DNA of 64,000 nucleotides. Origin: Streptomyces tardus. GTDB lineage: Bacteria > Actinomycetota > Actinomycetes > Streptomycetales > Streptomycetaceae. Every line of letters starts with the position of its first letter. Within the stretch, counting starts at the first letter, position 1. Location of the stretch: positions 213,853-277,852 of the forward strand of contig NZ_JAELVF020000002.1 in NCBI RefSeq assembly GCF_018101125.2, in the 5' to 3' direction. The translations under genes were made by a program, and so were the position numbers. Below are positions 61,425-64,000 of the stretch, piece after piece. The notes under the pieces are model-generated. The model was not told the DNA's origin. It worked only from the letters and a program-made list of their open reading frames with translations, and did not search any database.

Positions 61425-62098
61425 TCACCCACGGGTGATGCGGCGGTAGCGGCGGATGGCCAGGGACATGAACAGCGCGGTGATCGCCGTGGTGGTCATC
61501 AGGGAGTACGGCAGGGCGTTCTGCACCGGCCACGAGGCGGCGGTCTCCAGCCCGGGCGGCGGCCGGTTGCCGAACAGGTCGCGGGCGGCGGTGGCGGTGG
61601 CGGAGATGGGGTTCCACTCGGCGACATGACGCAGCGGGCCCGGCATGTCCGCCGTGGAGACGAAGGCGGAGGAGACGGAGGTGACGGGGAAGAGCCAGAT
61701 CAGCCCGGCGCTCTGGGCGACCTCGACGCTGCGCGAGGTCAGCCCGATGGTGGCGCCGACCCAGGACATGGCGAAGGCGAAGGCGAGGATGACGAGAAAG
61801 GCGAGCGCGGCCCTCCCCCGGCGACGCCTGAGCCCGCCACCCGACGGCCAGCCCGCACAGCGCCGTCACCGTCAGAGTCACGGAGCTCATCACCAGGTCG
61901 GACAGAGTGCGGCCGAGCACGACCGACAGGCGTGGCGTGGGCAGCGAGCGGAAGCGGTCGACAAGGCCCTTGTCCATGTCGTTGGCCAGGCCGAGCGCGG
62001 TGAAGCTCACATTGAAGGTGACGGCCTGGACGAAGATCCCGCCCATCGGGTAGACGCGGTAGTCGTCACCGCCGAGGCTGCCGCCGAAGACGTGAACA
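61425..62098 (-). pseudogene. ABC-2 type transporter permease, truncated and frameshifted
   Basis: The first part (about 62098-61820) reads RVYPMGGIFVQAVTFNVSFT, LANDMDKGLVDRFRSLPTPR and TLSDLVMSSVTLTVTALCGL, typical of ABC-2 drug or lipid exporters. Near 61815-61860 the frame changes: the second part continues in another frame as ALAFLVILAFAFAMSWVGAT and GLIWLFPVTSVSSAFVSTAD to RRYRRITRG. The N-terminal helix of the usual protein is missing upstream, and no partner ATPase gene is present. It is a decaying gene, unless a sequence error made the frameshift. Confidence 0.78.
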
Positions 62099-62222
62099 CG
62101 GGCGACGGCGCGGAGTTACCGGGTTCCCGGAGCAGAAAAAACCGGCCGGTAACCAATCCGCGGGCCTCGCGGCTCCATAGAGACACGGTGCACCGCGCAC
62201 GAACAGACACCTGGGAGTAATC

Positions 62223-62504
62223 GTGAAACACCGTGCGACCATGCAGCGTTGGGCGATCGTCGGCACAGCCGCGGGGGCCCTGCTGCTGCTCTCGGGAACC
62301 GCCGCCCGGGCCGCTCCCGCCCAGACAAAGAACACACAGAACGTCTCGCAGAACGCCGCTTCCGCCGACCGGGAGGGCCGCTCCACACAGGGAACGAATC
62401 TCTGCCGGCTCTCGATCTGCAATGTCGGCGGAAATGAGAACGAAAACGAGCAGGGCGGACTACTCGGGCTCCAGGGCCTGAACTTCTGCCTGCTCTCCTC
62501 CTGA
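62223..62504 (+). CDS. Small secreted protein with Asn/Glu-rich linker
   Basis: A 93-residue exported protein. The signal peptide QRWAIVGTAAGALLLLSGTA ends at ARAAPAQ. The mature part is Asn/Gln/Ser-rich (NTQNVSQNAASADR) with Cys residues in TNLCRLSICN and NFCLLSS around NVGGNENENEQGGLLGLQG. No family recognised. The size and shape recall small surface proteins of Streptomyces, but chaplin or rodlin motifs are absent. GTG at 62223 follows GGGAG. A strong hairpin follows. Confidence 0.7.
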   Translation: MKHRATMQRWAIVGTAAGALLLLSGTAARAAPAQTKNTQNVSQNAASADREGRSTQGTNLCRLSICNVGGNENENEQGGLLGLQGLNFCLLSS

Positions 62505-62523
62505 GAGGTTCGCCCCTGAGTGC

Positions 62524-62554
62524 GCGGTCGCGGCACAACACGTGCCGCGACCGC
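62524..62554 (+). terminator. Hairpin terminator after the small secreted protein gene
   Basis: GCGGTCGCGGCAC pairs with GTGCCGCGACCGC, a 13-bp perfect stem with the loop AACAC, 19 bp after the stop codon. Confidence 0.75.
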
Positions 62555-63522
62555 CGCCCAACCGCCGCGTGAGTGCGGCGAGTCCGACGGCAGCGCACCC
62601 CGCGGACCGGAAAACAGAAGGTGCGAGGGACGGCGGCACGGTGCTGCACGCAGCCGCAGCTCGCCGGCAGCACCTGGGTCGCGCCGGACTCCGCGTCGAT
62701 CGGAGGGCCGGCGCGACCGTCCCCCCGGTCTCCCTGCGCGACCTCCCGACCGAGAGGCACCGCGCAGAACCCGACCGACTCCGCGCGAACAGGAAGCGAG
62801 AGGCGGAATATCCACCGCTGCCTCCCCTTCGCCACTCCGATCCGAGGGTTCACGGTCTCGGATAACTGGATCCAGAGGGCCGCAGGACGGAAGGAAGATC
62901 GCGAAAGCAGCCAATTGCGCCCGACTGGCAACGAGTTGACGAACAGGGGATTCACCGAGCTGCCGGAATTCACGATCCCGTAAGCCCATCAGATCGTCGG
63001 CCCACCTGTTCGCCTGTTCGCCGCCTCAACGGGACAACGGGGACGGATGGACGGCTCCGCGGGGGGCTGGTCGCCGTTCTCGATTCCCGACGGACAAACG
63101 GCCGGCAAAACGCGACGCGGCTGAATCCGCATGGGCGCCGGGACTGCCAACACCGCTCCCACCCGCACTTCTTCGCGTACACGGCACCCCGGAAGAACGA
63201 TGAGGATTACACGCACCGGCCAGAATCCCGGCCCGCCACCTCGAAATCCGAAAGCCACCTGCACAGGGCATCTGCTCCGGGCCGGGAAAGCAGCTGCGGG
63301 CGGCGCACAAATGACGCGGCGTCGGGCGGCGACGGCAGTACGGCCCGTGGGGCCGTGGTCGCCGACACGCCTCCGGGGTCGGCACTCCCCGACGGCGTTC
63401 ACGCACACGTATCGCGGCACGTCGGACCGGGGACGCCGGAAGTCTCATGCGAACGGGCCGCCGGAGGCCCGGCGAGGGACGGGCGTCCGCCTCGGCGGAC
63501 GGGTCCGGCCCATGGTGTCGAG
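62555..63522. other. Nearly 1 kb without a convincing gene
   Basis: Several open frames exist on both strands, but all are Arg/Pro-rich and without recognisable motifs or ribosome sites. The G+C content is lower than in the genes nearby (for example around 62860-62990), which suggests non-coding or decayed DNA. No hairpin or RNA gene was identified. Confidence 0.45.
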
Positions 63523-64000
63523 TCAGTCGAGGTGGACGCCTCCGTGGACCGAGCCGGCCTGGACCGCCAGGCCGTTCACGTCGCCGGTGAGTTGGTTGGT
63601 GACGTGACGGGGGCGGGCGCCGTGCGCGCTGACGCCGTCCAGCGGCCAGACCCGTTCGCCGTCGATGTTGACGCCGCCGTCGAGCTGCCCGGTCTGCACC
63701 GAGACACCCTGCGAGTGGCCGGGCACACCGGTGACGTTGCCGGTGATGGTGTTCGCACCCGGCGGGCCCTGCTCACCGATGACGTTGTGGCCGCCGATCT
63801 GCACCGCGTTCTGCACGTTGCCGTGGACCGTGCCGCCGTCCACCACGATCGCGGTGCCGTGCACATCTCCCTCGACCGTGCCGCCCTGCACCACGACGTC
63901 CCCGTGCACGTCTCCCTGCCACACCTCGGCGGGACCGACGGCCGGCAGTGAGTTCTGCTCCCCTTCGCAGGGGGCGAGTCCGAGGGGGTCAGTGTGGGTG
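63523..64000 (-). CDS. Repeat-containing protein with GDVHG/GNV units, partial (5' end outside window)
   Basis: At least 159 residues, open to the window edge. The visible N-terminal part reads LGLAPCEGEQNSLPAVGPAE; the body has short repeats such as VWQGDVHGDVVVQGGTVEGD, GTVHGNVQNAVQIGGHNVIG and GQLDGGVNIDG, each with VxGDVxGxVxV periodicity typical of beta-helix or bactofilin-like turns. It ends VQAGSVHGGVHLD. No family is recognised; it is probably an exported or structural repeat protein. An internal GTG at 63924 exists, but the frame continues upstream in similar style. Confidence 0.6.
   Translation of the reverse strand, partial: THTDPLGLAPCEGEQNSLPAVGPAEVWQGDVHGDVVVQGGTVEGDVHGTAIVVDGGTVHGNVQNAVQIGGHNVIGEQGPPGANTITGNVTGVPGHSQGVSVQTGQLDGGVNIDGERVWPLDGVSAHGARPRHVTNQLTGDVNGLAVQAGSVHGGVHLD

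Noticed and set aside
62223..62504. Chaplin or rodlin surface protein
   Set aside because: Size and signal peptide fit, but the chaplin core and rodlin motifs are not present.

Overview
The window is high-GC actinobacterial DNA, almost certainly from a Streptomyces chromosome. The evidence is strong G/C bias at third codon positions, GTG and TTG starts, and many families typical of Streptomyces (DUF5134, DUF305 lipoprotein, LVIVD-repeat protein, Tat-exported C39-like protein, sucrase/ferredoxin-like protein). No rRNA, tRNA, transposase or phage gene was recognised.

Layout. 1-9770 holds ordinary metabolism and regulation: threonine aldolase end, SDR, DUF6421, GDPD, GNAT, VOC, DUF5134 with M56 peptidase, TetR, LVIVD and DUF305. 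10058-12584 holds a BNR-repeat gene and a uracil-DNA glycosylase gene, separated by about 850 bp assembled from short direct and inverted copies of these two genes and the start of the next one. 12581-24232 holds a sugar-kinase-like gene, a CbiX-like gene, lactonase, FUSC transporter, HAD phosphatase, lipoprotein, PLD-family enzyme, and a ferredoxin/reductase-like/P450 cluster under a TetR gene.

25790-51602 is a 26 kb CRISPR-Cas island. Three arrays (about 15, 31 and 44 repeats) run in the same direction and share a 25-nt repeat core, but each has its own 5' tetranucleotide in the repeat. Between arrays 1 and 2 a plus-strand operon encodes Cas10 with GGDD but no HD domain, a Cas7-Csx10/Cas5-helical fusion, a tandem Cas7-Cas7 fusion, Csx19, and a large TIGR03986-type Cas7 with insertions. 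This is the layout known as type III-D variant (III-Dv) in Synechocystis. A predicted S-4TM pore-forming effector follows. Between arrays 2 and 3 a minus-strand operon encodes type I-B cas6-cas8-cas7-cas5-cas3-cas4-cas1-cas2. The only intact cas6 and the only cas1/2/4 lie here, so the III-Dv module probably shares crRNA processing and adaptation with type I-B. A decayed second cas6 lies upstream of array 2, which points to duplication of a cas6-leader-array unit. cas2 lacks a canonical start codon (ACG where ATG is expected).

51719-64000 holds a QueD-like enzyme, a large STAND/TPR ATPase, a C39-like protein, a membrane molybdopterin oxidoreductase, a small Gly/Asp-rich repeat peptide overlapping a JmjC/cupin oxygenase and a sucrase/ferredoxin-like protein, a broken ABC-2 permease, and small secreted proteins. 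Gene calls rest on reading motifs and translations by eye; no database search was run.
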